From Boseongicola aestuarii (lineage in GTDB: Bacteria; Pseudomonadota; Alphaproteobacteria; Rhodobacterales; Rhodobacteraceae), in NCBI RefSeq assembly GCF_900184815.1, contig NZ_FXXQ01000001.1, positions 62,001-126,000 on the forward strand: 64,000 nt of DNA. The letters are read 5' to 3'. The notes beneath the pieces were generated by a model. It was not told where the DNA came from, made no database searches, and was given only the letters and a program-made list of their open reading frames with translations. Shown here piece by piece: positions 8,672-17,715 of the stretch. Made by a program: the position numbers and the translations under genes. Positions within the stretch are counted from its first letter, which is position 1. Every line of letters begins with the position of its first letter.

Positions 8672-9267
8672 CCGAGCTCCTGATTGCATCGATCTTTCAT
8701 CAAAACATAGCTCTGACGTCGTTTTTGGGCATTTGTACGTTTTTGGCCGTCTCCGAACGTATCGAGACCGCGTTCGGGCTTGGATTGGCCATTATTGCCG
8801 TTCAGTCGATTTCGGTTCCCGTGAACAACCTCATCTTCAATGCCTTCCTGGTGGAGGGTGCATGGACGTGGGCGGGCTTGCCGGAGGTTGATCTGAGCTA
8901 TCTCAAACTGATCACGTTCATCGGAGTGATCGCCGCGCAAGTGCAGATCCTCGAGCTTATGCTCGACCGATTTGCGCCCGCCCTTTATCGGGCCTTGGGT
9001 ATCTTTCTTCCGCTTATCACAGTGAACTGCGCTGTCTTGGGTGGAAGCCTTTTCATGGTCGAGCGTCGCTACGACTTTGGGGAATCCATCGTTTACGGCT
9101 TTGGGAGTGGAGCAGGGTGGGCGTTGGCGATCGTGGCCTTTGCCGCCATTCGTGAGCGTCTGCGGTACAGCGATATTCCACAAGGATTGCAGGGGCTTGG
9201 AGGCGCTTTTCTGGTGACGGGCTTGATGTCTTTGGGCTTTACGGCGCTGGGGAGGATCAGTCTGTGA
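8668..9267 (+). CDS. nqrE: Na+-NQR subunit E
   Basis: Small integral subunit (199 residues, about six helices) of the NqrE/RnfA family. It shows [12 protein letters not shown] and the [12 protein letters not shown] motif whose cysteine helps ligate the intramembrane iron centre shared with NqrD. It overlaps nqrD by 4 bases (ATGA). Confidence 0.92.
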   Translation: MTELLIASIFHQNIALTSFLGICTFLAVSERIETAFGLGLAIIAVQSISVPVNNLIFNAFLVEGAWTWAGLPEVDLSYLKLITFIGVIAAQVQILELMLDRFAPALYRALGIFLPLITVNCAVLGGSLFMVERRYDFGESIVYGFGSGAGWALAIVAFAAIRERLRYSDIPQGLQGLGGAFLVTGLMSLGFTALGRISL

Positions 9268-10484
9268 TCAACATCCTATCGGGCAGTGTGTTTCTCATTG
9301 TACTTGTTTGTGTCCTGACTGCTCTGGTCATCTTGGCAAGAGCGTTTTTGATGCCGGACAGGCTGGTTCTGATATCTGTAAACGGCCAAAAGACGATCGA
9401 GGCACGGACCGGACAAAAGCTGCTGACGGCCTTGAACGACAATGGTGTTCTTGTCCCGTCCGCTTGCGCCGGGGCGGGGACCTGCGGGTTGTGCCGTGTG
9501 AAGATCGCGGAGGGTGCGCCTGACGCATTGCCAATAGAAACCGCACGTTTGACCCGCGCCGAGCTGCGCGAGGGCACCCACTTGGCCTGTCAGGTCACGA
9601 TGCGCGATGACATGGCCGTTGATGTTGCAGAAGACCTGCTTGGGGCGGAGGCGTTCGTACTTCCCGTCGCCTCGACACGGCAACTTACGCCGCTTATCCG
9701 TGAGGTTGTCTTGCAACTTCCCGAGGACGAGAGGCCGGACATTCGCGCTGGCGCATTCATTCAGGTCACCGCGCCGCCCTTCACGCTGGAATATGCCGAT
9801 ATTCCCGTTCGCGACGCATTTCAGGATGCCTGGGCTCCGCTACGTGGTCTGCGCGTTATGACGGACAGTGAGGTAACCCGCGCCTACTCGATTTCCAACC
9901 GACCAACAGATACAGAGGCCGGACGTTTGGTTCTGAATATTCGCCTGGCACTGCCACCACCATCGGTGAAGGATGCGCCTCCGGGCGTGGTGTCTTCCTG
10001 GCTCTTTTCACTTTGTGAGGGTGACCCGGTCAAGGTGTCCGGGCCGTTTGGAACCTTCCGCGCTATGGATACGGATCGCGAGATGGTTTTCATCGGAGGA
10101 GGCGTTGGCATGGCGCCGTTGCGCGCCATGATATTCGACCAGTTGGAAGGCCGGGCCGCCACGCGCAAGATGACCTTTTGGTATGGGGCGCGAAGTGTCG
10201 CGGATTTGTTTTATGTTGAGGAATTCGACGCATTGGCCGCGGCCCATCAAAATTTTGACTGGACAGTGGCGTTGTCTGATCCTGCGCCTGACGACAATTG
10301 GACGGGAGCCGTGGGATTCGTGCATACTGTCGCCTTGCAGAACTATCTTGGTCAGCATCCCGCACCCGAAGATTGCGAGTATTATCTCTGTGGGCCGCCG
10401 CTGATGATCCGCGCCGTCTTGTCGATGCTCGACGAACTTGGGGTCGACGAGGACAATATTCACAACGATGATTTTGGAGTTTAG
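9264..10484 (+). CDS. nqrF: Na+-NQR subunit F (NADH-oxidising flavoprotein)
   Basis: NADH entry subunit. The 406 residues comprise an N-terminal helix (about 5-28), a plant-type 2Fe-2S domain with Cys68, Cys74, Cys77 and Cys109 ([10 protein letters not shown] then HLACQV), a FAD domain with RAYSISNRP, and an NAD domain with [14 protein letters not shown] and YLCGPPLM. All expected cofactor motifs are present, so the complex should be able to accept NADH electrons. The GTG start overlaps nqrE by 4 bases, with GGGGAGG upstream. Confidence 0.95.
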   Translation: MINILSGSVFLIVLVCVLTALVILARAFLMPDRLVLISVNGQKTIEARTGQKLLTALNDNGVLVPSACAGAGTCGLCRVKIAEGAPDALPIETARLTRAELREGTHLACQVTMRDDMAVDVAEDLLGAEAFVLPVASTRQLTPLIREVVLQLPEDERPDIRAGAFIQVTAPPFTLEYADIPVRDAFQDAWAPLRGLRVMTDSEVTRAYSISNRPTDTEAGRLVLNIRLALPPPSVKDAPPGVVSSWLFSLCEGDPVKVSGPFGTFRAMDTDREMVFIGGGVGMAPLRAMIFDQLEGRAATRKMTFWYGARSVADLFYVEEFDALAAAHQNFDWTVALSDPAPDDNWTGAVGFVHTVALQNYLGQHPAPEDCEYYLCGPPLMIRAVLSMLDELGVDEDNIHNDDFGV

Positions 10485-10487
10485 GGC

Positions 10488-11450
10488 ATGGATTTGACAC
10501 GACGTGCAATACTCTTCGGATTGGCTGGTGCGGGTCTGTCCGCAAAGGTCGCATCTGCAGGTGGCTTGCATGTTGAGAGCGGTTCCGCCTTTGGTTCAAC
10601 TTGGCGGATCAGCGTGGATAGGTCTGTTGACCTTTCGGCTGTTCGTCCGGCTGTGGACGCGATCATCCGGCAAGTCGATGAACAGATGTCGCCATACTTG
10701 GACGCATCGGACCTCACACTTTTCAATGAATCGCGTGGAACCGAGGCTCAGGTCATGCCGCCAGAGCTTTGCCGTGTCGCAGCCCAAGCTTTGCGGATCG
10801 CCAGACTAACGGACGGAGCCTTTGACCCGACGGTCGGGCCTATTGTCTCTCGGTTTGGCTTCGGGCCAATCCGAGGTGGAACTGGTTCGTACTCAAGTAT
10901 TGAGGTCGCTGCCAACTCTCTTCGCAAGACCACCCCCGAACTGACGCTGGATCTTTGTGGCATCGCCAAGGGGTATGCGCTGGACCGGATCGCTGAGGCC
11001 TTGCAGCAACTTGGCCTGCGAGACGCAATGATCGAAGTCGGGGGCGAGATCAAGGTTCTCGGGCGTCATCCCGAAGGACGCCAGTGGATTGCCGCGATTG
11101 CTGACCCAGTTTCGACAGAGTTTCAGGCTTATCGATTGGTTGCACTTGGTAGGGACGCTTTAGCGACCTCGGGTCATGCGGCGAACGGCCTGGTGGCCCC
11201 GATCAGTACCAGTCACATCATCGACCCATTTTCGCGGCGACCGGCGGACACGGAACTGGCCTCTGTTTCGGTTCTTGCGCCAACGGCGATGGAAGCCGAC
11301 GCGCTTGCCACGGCTTTATGTGCGGCCGGGCCTGGCAGGGGCATATCTCTGGCACAGCGTCTCGATATTTCGGCTCTGTTCGTTCTGCGGAGCGGGGGCG
11401 AAACGACCGACCTGATGACTGGCCGGTTTGACGAGCACGTTTTGGTCTGA
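10488..11450 (+). CDS. apbE: FAD:protein FMN transferase
   Basis: ApbE-family enzyme that moves FMN from FAD to threonine in NqrC (and normally NqrB). The 320 residues begin with a TRRAILFGLAGAG segment resembling a twin-arginine signal, so the protein is probably periplasmic. Family landmarks are the GSTW segment, DGAFDPTVGPI, LDLCGIAKGYALDRIAE and the C-terminal HIIDP segment. It starts 3 bases after nqrF, as in many nqr operons, which supports NQR maturation as its role. Confidence 0.92.
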   Translation: MDLTRRAILFGLAGAGLSAKVASAGGLHVESGSAFGSTWRISVDRSVDLSAVRPAVDAIIRQVDEQMSPYLDASDLTLFNESRGTEAQVMPPELCRVAAQALRIARLTDGAFDPTVGPIVSRFGFGPIRGGTGSYSSIEVAANSLRKTTPELTLDLCGIAKGYALDRIAEALQQLGLRDAMIEVGGEIKVLGRHPEGRQWIAAIADPVSTEFQAYRLVALGRDALATSGHAANGLVAPISTSHIIDPFSRRPADTELASVSVLAPTAMEADALATALCAAGPGRGISLAQRLDISALFVLRSGGETTDLMTGRFDEHVLV

Positions 11451-11459
11451 GGAGAGTTC

Positions 11460-11630
11460 ATGGCGACGATCATACTTACATTCTTGATCTTGTTACTGGC
11501 CATTGCAGGTCTTGGCGTTGGCGTGATTGCAGGTCGAGCCCCGATCAAGGGGAGTTGCGGCGGCCTGGCCTGTCACAAGGGCATCAGTTGTGGCGTTTGC
11601 AAGGCTCGGCGTGGGAAGGACACAGAATGA
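11460..11630 (+). CDS. nqrM: Na+-NQR maturation factor NqrM (DUF539)
   Basis: A 56-residue protein with one N-terminal helix (TIILTFLILLLAIAGLG) and a cysteine cluster: GSCGGLAC, then SCGVC. This matches NqrM, needed for Na+-NQR assembly and thought to deliver iron to the NqrD/NqrE centre. GAGGAG lies just before the ATG. The gene overlaps the following CBS gene by 4 bases. Its presence argues that the operon encodes a functional complex despite the short NqrB. Confidence 0.9.
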   Translation: MATIILTFLILLLAIAGLGVGVIAGRAPIKGSCGGLACHKGISCGVCKARRGKDTE

Positions 11631-12025
11631 AGCGCGTTGCATTAGTGTCCGACTACATGACACGAGATCTCATAACGCTCACGCCGCAAACCGAGATTAA
11701 CCGTGCTATGAACCTGCTTCTGGACAATCGGATTTCTGGTGCGCCGGTGTTGGATGCAGACGGAACGCTCGTTGGGATTCTGTCCAAGAAAGACTGCCTA
11801 AAGGCAGCTATTGAGGCGAGTTATTACCGATCGTGGGGCGGCACTGTTGAGGAGCATATGTCACGTACGGTTCAAACCCTAGATGCCGGCATGGACATCT
11901 TCGCGGCGACGAATGCCTTTCTTGAAAGTTCATTCAGGCGTTTTCCGGTTATGAAAGACGGACGGTTGGTCGGACAGATAAGCCGCGCGGATGCCTTGCG
12001 CGCGATGAGCGATAACTGGGATTAA
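11627..12025 (+). CDS. CBS-domain pair protein
   Basis: A 132-residue protein made almost entirely of two CBS motifs (about 8-65 and 75-130; VSDYMTRDLITLTPQTEI and EHMSRTVQTLDAGMD mark their starts). Such pairs bind adenine nucleotides and often tune transporters or enzymes. The ATG overlaps the nqrM stop by 4 bases, placing it as the last gene of the nqr operon. A role in sensing energy charge for NQR or for the downstream Na+/Pi symporter is inference only. Confidence 0.85.
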   Translation: MKRVALVSDYMTRDLITLTPQTEINRAMNLLLDNRISGAPVLDADGTLVGILSKKDCLKAAIEASYYRSWGGTVEEHMSRTVQTLDAGMDIFAATNAFLESSFRRFPVMKDGRLVGQISRADALRAMSDNWD

Positions 12026-12107
12026 ACAGGCCGTTTGAATACGACTTTTTCGCCGAGGTTGCGCGTGATCCCGGGCAGTGTCGTCCAAATCTCTTAGGAG
12101 GGTCGAA

Positions 12108-12197
12108 ATGGATAGATCGGCTTTTGCAATGCATCGTAGGCGCACCCTCAAAAGACTGGAGAACATGCTTGGAGCGCCTTACGATCGCCAAGTGTGA
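12108..12197 (+). CDS. small basic protein (29 aa), hypothetical
   Basis: ATG 12108 is preceded at the right distance by TTAGGAGGG, the best ribosome site in this neighbourhood, and opens a 29-codon frame starting MDRSAFAMHRRR and ending at TGA 12195. The peptide is arginine-rich and could form one amphipathic helix. I recognise no family. It lies between the nqr operon and the Na+/Pi symporter. Confidence 0.45.
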   Translation: MDRSAFAMHRRRTLKRLENMLGAPYDRQV

Positions 12198-12296
12198 CAA
12201 TATCAAAGGAGCGCGACAAGTGACTGCCCGGAACGTCCGAGTTCAAGTGGCCCGTTCTCTTGCGACGCTGCCTTCACCGGCATTTTTGACCGCTTC

Positions 12297-14165
12297 ATGT
12301 TCGGCGTCCGCGCCATGACGCGTTTTTACTTTCCGGTCGCGATTGCCGCGCTTTTGTTGGCCTTCTGGTTTAGTCCCGACGCGCAGGAGATAGCCGCCGG
12401 GGTCGCGATCTTTCTATTCGGCATGATGATGCTGGAAGATGGGTTCAAACTGTTTGGTGGAGGGGCTTTGGAGAAGGTTCTAAAGCAGGCAACAAACTCG
12501 ACTACTCGCGCAGTTACATTTGGCATTCTCTCGACCACGGTCCTGCAATCCAGTTCGCTGGTCTCGGTGATAACGATTTCGTTCCTGAGTGCTGGGTTGA
12601 TCTCGCTTGTCGGCGGTGTGGGCATCATTTTCGGAGCGAACATCGGTACGACAACGGGTGCCTGGCTGGTTGCGGGACTGGGATTGAAGGTCGATATCGC
12701 CGCCTTCGCGATGCCGATGATTGCGATCAGCGTGGTCATGGTCTTTCAGAAGTCGAAACCCCTGCGCGGTCTGGGATATGCTCTGGCGGGGCTTGGGTTT
12801 CTGTTTCTTGGAATTCACTACATGAAGGAGGGTTTCGAGGCGTTCAAGGATCAGATTGATCTGACACGTTTCGCGCTTTCGGGACTGCTCGGGCTGTTCG
12901 TTTATTCGCTGATAGGGACGGTTGCGACGGTCGTCATGCAGTCAAGCCACGCAACCATGGTCCTGATCTTGACTGCGCTAGCGGCCGGGCAGATCAGTTA
13001 TGAAAACGCGCTGGCCCTCGCGATCGGTGCGAATATCGGGACGACGATCACAGCCATTATTGGCGCGCTTGGCGCGAATTTTCAGGGCAAGCGACTGGCG
13101 TTGGCGCATTTGATCTTCAATGTGACCACAGCGGCGGTGGCGATTATCTTCATATCACCTTTGCGCATGTCCGTGGACTGGATCAGCGATTTGATCGGCA
13201 TCGCACCCAACGATTTCGCGATGAAACTTGCCGTGTTTCACACGATTTTCAATGTCATCGGTGTTCTCATCATGTTGCCGTTGCTGACGCGGCTTATTGC
13301 GTTTCTCCAAGCCCGAATCCTCGAACCTGTCCCGGATATCAGCACGCCCCGTTTCTTGAACGAGGCAGTGGATGAATTCCCGCAGACTTTCGAGGTCGCG
13401 CTTCGAAAGGAAGTAAACCATCTCTACGAAAACGCGGCGGAGTTGATCCTGCACGGCCTGAATTTGCACAGGGATCAGGTTTTTGCTTCGGACGACATTG
13501 AAAAGCTGGTGCGGCGCAGTCGCAGCCCGCTCGAAGTGGACATCGATGAGCGGTATGAGCACCGGGTGAAGTCGCTTTACGCAGGTATCGTGGAATTCAG
13601 CACGCGCGTCGGCGACAAGGGCTTTGCACCCGAGATCGCGGACCGGATCTACGCTTTGCGCGACGTCGCAACCGACATCGTGCAGGCGGTGAAATCCATC
13701 AAGCATCTGCGTAAGAATGTCCTGCGGTACACTGTCAAACCGCAGGGCGCGACGACCGAGCTTTATGACGAGTTGAGGACAGAAATTGCGCGTATCGCTT
13801 TGGAGATCAGGAAGCTTGGACTTGCGGATCCTGAAAGCCGGAGTGCGCTTTGGCTTGATCAGGAGCGCGCCCAGATCGAGGAAGACGCCCGTATGACGTC
13901 GAAGCGGGTGGAAACGCTGATCCGCAATGGCAGTCTCAGTTCTGTCGCTGCCACGTCTTTCATGAATGATTCAAGTTACGCCTACGGCGCAATGCGCATG
14001 CTGATTGAAGCGGCACGCAGCTATTACATCGAACGAGAAGGCGGACGCGCAGAGGTCGAGCGGCTCCTGGCGCTCGATGATGAAGAGATCAACGAGGCGA
14101 GGGGCGGATCTGCGGCAAAGCCAGGAGATAGTTCACCCGGAAACAGCGTCACAAGATCGTCATGA
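12297..14165 (+). CDS. Na+/phosphate symporter with C-terminal PhoU-like domain
   Basis: Sodium-dependent phosphate transporter of the PF02690/NptA family. The 622 residues start with two repeats of Na_Pi_cotrans helices containing the inverted QSSSLVSVITISF and QSSHATMVLILTAL motifs and GANIGTTTGA/GANIGTTITA, followed from about residue 350 by a long soluble helical PhoU-like regulatory domain. ATG 12297 is the first in-frame ATG; ATG 12315 is also possible, and neither has a good ribosome site. It lies downstream of the sodium-pumping NQR operon and could use that gradient. Confidence 0.9.
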   Translation: MFGVRAMTRFYFPVAIAALLLAFWFSPDAQEIAAGVAIFLFGMMMLEDGFKLFGGGALEKVLKQATNSTTRAVTFGILSTTVLQSSSLVSVITISFLSAGLISLVGGVGIIFGANIGTTTGAWLVAGLGLKVDIAAFAMPMIAISVVMVFQKSKPLRGLGYALAGLGFLFLGIHYMKEGFEAFKDQIDLTRFALSGLLGLFVYSLIGTVATVVMQSSHATMVLILTALAAGQISYENALALAIGANIGTTITAIIGALGANFQGKRLALAHLIFNVTTAAVAIIFISPLRMSVDWISDLIGIAPNDFAMKLAVFHTIFNVIGVLIMLPLLTRLIAFLQARILEPVPDISTPRFLNEAVDEFPQTFEVALRKEVNHLYENAAELILHGLNLHRDQVFASDDIEKLVRRSRSPLEVDIDERYEHRVKSLYAGIVEFSTRVGDKGFAPEIADRIYALRDVATDIVQAVKSIKHLRKNVLRYTVKPQGATTELYDELRTEIARIALEIRKLGLADPESRSALWLDQERAQIEEDARMTSKRVETLIRNGSLSSVAATSFMNDSSYAYGAMRMLIEAARSYYIEREGGRAEVERLLALDDEEINEARGGSAAKPGDSSPGNSVTRSS

Positions 14166-14209
14166 AACAAGCTCAGGATATGCCTGAAATCAGGAATGGA
14201 GAATAGTAG

Positions 14210-14458
14210 ATGGGTCTCAAAAAGCTTGCCGCCAAGGTCGAAGACTATAACGAGCGCCTCGAAAGCGGGAAGGCCAGCAAGATCAAGCCGCACCACGTTG
14301 AAGAGGTTTTGCATAAGCTGCGCGCAAAGGAGACGGAGCTGGAGGAAGAGATAGCGGCGGCGAAATCCAGCGACAAGAAAGTTCGGCTGGAGGGCAAGCT
14401 TGAAATTGCGCGGACGCATATCGAGCGCGCGGAGTGGTTGTTAAAAGACCTTGCTTAG
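14210..14458 (+). CDS. small coiled-coil protein, hypothetical
   Basis: An 82-residue, highly charged protein predicted almost wholly helical (KLAAKVEDYNERLESGKASK near the start, then ETELEEEIAAAKSS). GGAGAATAGTAG precedes the ATG. No family is recognised. Its position 44 bases after the symporter gene in the same direction suggests co-transcription and perhaps a regulatory partner, but nothing in the sequence proves that. Confidence 0.7.
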   Translation: MGLKKLAAKVEDYNERLESGKASKIKPHHVEEVLHKLRAKETELEEEIAAAKSSDKKVRLEGKLEIARTHIERAEWLLKDLA

Positions 14459-14622
14459 TCGAAACTAGATCAGCGCCCTTCGGTCGTATCGATCGCTTGC
14501 CGAGATTGCGGAATGTCTTCTAACGACCTTTGGTCAGGACTGGGCGGATGAAGCCGACAAACCTAGTGGTAAGATCCCATTCAGCGGGGTTAGAGCTGAA
14601 CTCGGAGGGTCGAGGCGCAAGC

Positions 14623-15390
14623 CTAAGTTCCGGACTTTTCATGTGCTTCGCGCGGCTTTTCGGTGTCAAAGGAGGTCGAAAGTTTTTCTGCAAGTTCAGT
14701 GAGTTGTGCTCCAATCCTTGCTCGGAATTCCTTTGTAAAGACGCGCATCGATCCGGTTGCTCCAACTGAGAGTGTCGCGCCAAAGCCGGTCTTGCCAAGC
14801 GGAGATGCGACCGAGCACATGCCCCGTTCCATCTCTTCGACGCATTCGGCAAAGCCACGTTGGCGGATCATTTCGAGTTCGGCCTCAAGGTCACTCACGT
14901 TGGTCAATGTGAAATCGGTGTAGGCTTTCAGGCGCCCTTCGAGGTCCTTGGGCAATTCAAGGCCAGTATTGAAGGCCAGAACAGCTTTAGAGCAGGAGCA
15001 GGCGTGCAGCGGACGTTTTCCAAGGCCTGGATGAAGATAGGACACGCCGATCTCGGGCGTCTCAACATGAATAATTTCAACAGCTTGCGCCTTTAGTCTC
15101 GATAAAAAGAAAGCTACCCGATACTCGTTTGCGGCCTGCTTGAGGGTGGGTGCTATCAAGTCGACCAGAGCGACGTCAGACCGGTCCGTTGCCGTAATCT
15201 GCTTCAACCGTGTTCCGACAGAAAACCGTCCTTTCGAAGTCGGATCAATCAGCCCAACACCGACAAGGTCCTTGACCAACCGGTAAGCCGAAGGCGTGGG
15301 AAGGCCCGACTGAACGACGATGTCGGCGACCGTCGCTTCGCCTTTGTGGCCAATAATTTCGAGGATCATCGTCAGGCGTTCGAGATGCAT
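14623..15390 (-). CDS. IclR-family transcriptional regulator
   Basis: A 255-residue regulator with an N-terminal winged helix-turn-helix (about 1-65; EATVADIVVQSGLPTPSAYRLV) and a C-terminal effector domain (about 75-245) with GKRPLHACSCSKA and RGFAECVEEMERGM, both typical of IclR. It is transcribed divergently from the methanethiol-oxidase operon with a 69-base gap holding an inverted repeat, so local control of that operon is likely. The effector is unknown; family members sense small organic acids or aromatic compounds. Confidence 0.9.
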   Translation of the reverse strand: MHLERLTMILEIIGHKGEATVADIVVQSGLPTPSAYRLVKDLVGVGLIDPTSKGRFSVGTRLKQITATDRSDVALVDLIAPTLKQAANEYRVAFFLSRLKAQAVEIIHVETPEIGVSYLHPGLGKRPLHACSCSKAVLAFNTGLELPKDLEGRLKAYTDFTLTNVSDLEAELEMIRQRGFAECVEEMERGMCSVASPLGKTGFGATLSVGATGSMRVFTKEFRARIGAQLTELAEKLSTSFDTEKPREAHEKSGT

Positions 15391-15406
15391 TTTATACTCT
15401 TGTGAT

Positions 15407-15422
15407 AATCGTATTCCCGATT
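15407..15422. promoter_or_regulatory. candidate IclR operator
   Basis: AATCG (15407-15411) and CGATT (15418-15422) form an inverted repeat separated by 6 bases, extended by near-symmetric ATA/TAT flanks. It lies in the short gap between the divergent iclR-type and methanethiol oxidase genes, where such regulators usually bind. The repeat is seen; the function is inferred. Confidence 0.4.
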
Positions 15423-15459
15423 TATGAGATTACTGCGCGCATCGCAAGGGAGGATCGTG

Positions 15460-16818
15460 ATGATGGATGGAGCATGTTGCGGTCCGGGCTATGCCAGTCC
15501 TGCAGAAGCCATTCAGGCGCCGCGCGAAAAGCTACTTTATACCATCGCGATCTATACTGGTACCGGCATCCAAAAGCCCGATTATCTTGCTACAGTCGAT
15601 GCGGATCCGGACAGCCCGACCTATAGCCAGGTCATCCACCGTCTTGAAATGCCCGGCATCGGGGATGAACTGCACCACATGGGGTGGAACGCCTGTTCAT
15701 CTTGTCACGACGACAGCTCAATGTCGCGCAAGTATCTTCTTGTGCCAGGAGTTCGGTCGAACAACATCCATGTCGTCGACACCGCGACCGATCCTCGCGC
15801 ACCGCGCTTGCACAAGGTGATAGAGGGCGCGGAGATCAAATCAAAGACGAACCTCTCGGGGCCGCATACGGTCCATTGTCTCGGCTCGGAAATTATCATT
15901 TCGTTTCTGGGGGATGCCAAGGGTGAGGCACCCGGCGGTTATCTGCACATGGATAAGAATTTCGAGATCATCGGACGTTGGGAAAACTCCATGGGAGACA
16001 TCCCGTTCGGGTATGATTTCTGGTACCAGCCACGCCACAACGTGATGGTGTCGTCGGAATGGGCGGCGCCAAATACATTCATGCCAGGGTTTGACCTCGA
16101 AGAAGTCGGACATTTGAAGTACGGGCGGCGCCTTCACATCTGGGATTTCGAGAAACGCGAGCCGATTGAGACCATGTATCTGGGCGAAGATGGCTTGATC
16201 CCGCTTGAGGTGAAATTCCATCACGACCCTGACAGCACTCATGGTTTTTGCGGCGCGGCCTTGAGTGCAAACGTTATTCACTTCTGGAAGTCCGAGACTG
16301 GCGATTGGAGGTGGGAGAAGATCATCGACGTCGAGAATGAACCGCATCCGGAATGGCCCATTCCGATCCCCGGTGTAATGTCGGCGATCCTTGTGTCGAT
16401 GGATGATAAGTATCTCTACCTGAACAACTGGCTGCATGGGGACATGCGCCAATACGACATCACGGACCCACACAATCCCAAGCTGACCGGACAGGTGTGG
16501 ATGGGGGGATTGTTGAAAAAGGCGCCCCAAGTGAATGGCGTGCCGGTCGCCGGTGGGCCGCAAATGTTCCAGCTTTCTCTGGACGGCAAACGGCTATACG
16601 TGACGACCTCGCTGTTTTCGACATGGGATAATCAGTTCTACCCCGACATCCGCACCCAAGGCGGCGTTATGGTGATGATTGACTGCGATGTGGAAAACGG
16701 TGGCATGAAGATCAACGAAGACTTCATCGTTGACTTCGGCAAGGAGCCGAACGGTCCCAGCCGTTGCCACGAAACCCGCTATCCGGGCGGCGATTGCACG
16801 AGTGATATCTGGCTGTGA
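15460..16818 (+). CDS. mtoX: methanethiol oxidase / selenium-binding protein (SBP56 family)
   Basis: SBP56-family protein; characterised bacterial members oxidise methanethiol to formaldehyde, H2S and H2O2 using copper. The 452 residues carry the family marks GDELHHMGWNACSSC near 80, SGPHTVHCLG near 145 and the C-terminal GPSRCHETRYPGGDCTSDIW. Known bacterial MTO is periplasmic, but no signal peptide is visible here, so the location may differ. ATG 15460 has AGGGAGG 6 bases upstream; ATG 15463 is an alternative. It heads an apparent operon with ferredoxin, CoA-binding protein, crotonase and acyl-CoA ligase. Family assignment is firm; the MTO reaction is inference from the family. Confidence 0.85.
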   Translation: MMDGACCGPGYASPAEAIQAPREKLLYTIAIYTGTGIQKPDYLATVDADPDSPTYSQVIHRLEMPGIGDELHHMGWNACSSCHDDSSMSRKYLLVPGVRSNNIHVVDTATDPRAPRLHKVIEGAEIKSKTNLSGPHTVHCLGSEIIISFLGDAKGEAPGGYLHMDKNFEIIGRWENSMGDIPFGYDFWYQPRHNVMVSSEWAAPNTFMPGFDLEEVGHLKYGRRLHIWDFEKREPIETMYLGEDGLIPLEVKFHHDPDSTHGFCGAALSANVIHFWKSETGDWRWEKIIDVENEPHPEWPIPIPGVMSAILVSMDDKYLYLNNWLHGDMRQYDITDPHNPKLTGQVWMGGLLKKAPQVNGVPVAGGPQMFQLSLDGKRLYVTTSLFSTWDNQFYPDIRTQGGVMVMIDCDVENGGMKINEDFIVDFGKEPNGPSRCHETRYPGGDCTSDIWL

Positions 16819-17183
16819 CGCAGACCCGCACCATAACCATCGCGAACCGCGATGGTGCGACATTCAAGGTTGATGGGCGTCGTCCGCTGTTGGACAGCTT
16901 GCGAGAGCAAGGCGTTGATCTGCCTTATGGTTGCAGGTACGGCGGTTGCATCACTTGCGCCGCCAAGTTGACTGAGGGCGAGGTCGATCAGCGGCGTCAA
17001 GTGGCGTTGAATAATCGACAAATGAATGACCGCTATATCGTGCTTTGCGTCGCGCGGCCTATAACTGATTGCACCATCGAGATCGGTGTCGAAAGTCACG
17101 ATAGGCTGTATCGCAATCCGTTTAAGGACCCCTTGCAACCCCATGAATTAAAGGCGGATATCGCCACGCCAAAGGAAGTATGA
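16815..17183 (+). CDS. 2Fe-2S plant-type ferredoxin
   Basis: A 122-residue electron carrier with the cluster motif CRYGGCITC (Cys at about 41, 46 and 49) and a fourth cysteine in IVLCVARP. It overlaps the methanethiol oxidase stop by 4 bases (GTGA), implying tight co-expression. No reductase domain is attached. Its partner could be an oxygenase or demethylase encoded elsewhere, or one lost with the downstream pseudogene; this is speculation. Confidence 0.88.
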   Translation: MTQTRTITIANRDGATFKVDGRRPLLDSLREQGVDLPYGCRYGGCITCAAKLTEGEVDQRRQVALNNRQMNDRYIVLCVARPITDCTIEIGVESHDRLYRNPFKDPLQPHELKADIATPKEV

Positions 17184-17650
17184 GCATGGCTGACGTCGTT
17201 GATCCGCCCGTTTATGATTACGATCCGACTTATCTGGCGGATATCCTGAAATCGACCAAGACCATTGCGATGGTCGGAGCGAGCGCGGATAAAACCAAGT
17301 TCAGCTATGGTGTTTTGCGCGTTCTGCACGAGACGGGTTATGATATGATCCCGGTAAACCCCAACCCAAAGTTGGGCGAAATCCGTGGGATAAAGGTCTT
17401 TCATTCGTTGGAGGAAATCGATCGGCCGGTCGATATGGTTGAAGTGTTTCGCCCCAAGGAGGAGTTCTATGCGATAGCTGAGAAGGCGATTGCGATTGGG
17501 GCCAAGGTGCTTTGGGGGCAGATCGGTGTTTATGATGACAAAGCCGCAGCGCTTGCTGAGGCAGCGGGATTGCAGGTCGTGATGAACCGGTGTCCGAAGA
17601 TCGAGTTGTTTAGGCCTTTCTGGAAACCTCGCCTTGATTTGAAGATCTGA
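17180..17650 (+). CDS. CoA-binding domain protein (YccU-like)
   Basis: A 156-residue single CoA-binding Rossmann domain. IAMVGASADKTKFSYGV is the nucleotide-binding turn, and the C-terminal MNRCPKIE is typical of the YccU/COG1832 family. No catalytic domain of the succinyl-CoA-synthetase type is attached. It overlaps the ferredoxin gene by 4 bases. Placement between a ferredoxin and acyl-CoA enzymes suggests a role in handling a CoA thioester, but the family has no settled function. Confidence 0.85.
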   Translation: MSMADVVDPPVYDYDPTYLADILKSTKTIAMVGASADKTKFSYGVLRVLHETGYDMIPVNPNPKLGEIRGIKVFHSLEEIDRPVDMVEVFRPKEEFYAIAEKAIAIGAKVLWGQIGVYDDKAAALAEAAGLQVVMNRCPKIELFRPFWKPRLDLKI

Positions 17651-17660
17651 GGGCTGAATT

Positions 17661-17714
17661 ATGAGCTTGTTTGAGCAAATTGGTGCCTGTGTTTTGCGCG
17701 AAAGCGAGGGATGA
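17661..17714 (+). CDS. possible 17-residue coupling peptide
   Basis: ATG 17661 to TGA 17712 encodes MSLFEQIGACVLRESEG. A weak GAGGG precedes it, and its stop lies one base before the crotonase ATG, so ribosomes could pass from one to the other. It may simply be chance reading of a short spacer. Confidence 0.2.
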   Translation: MSLFEQIGACVLRESEG

Positions 17715-17715
17715 G

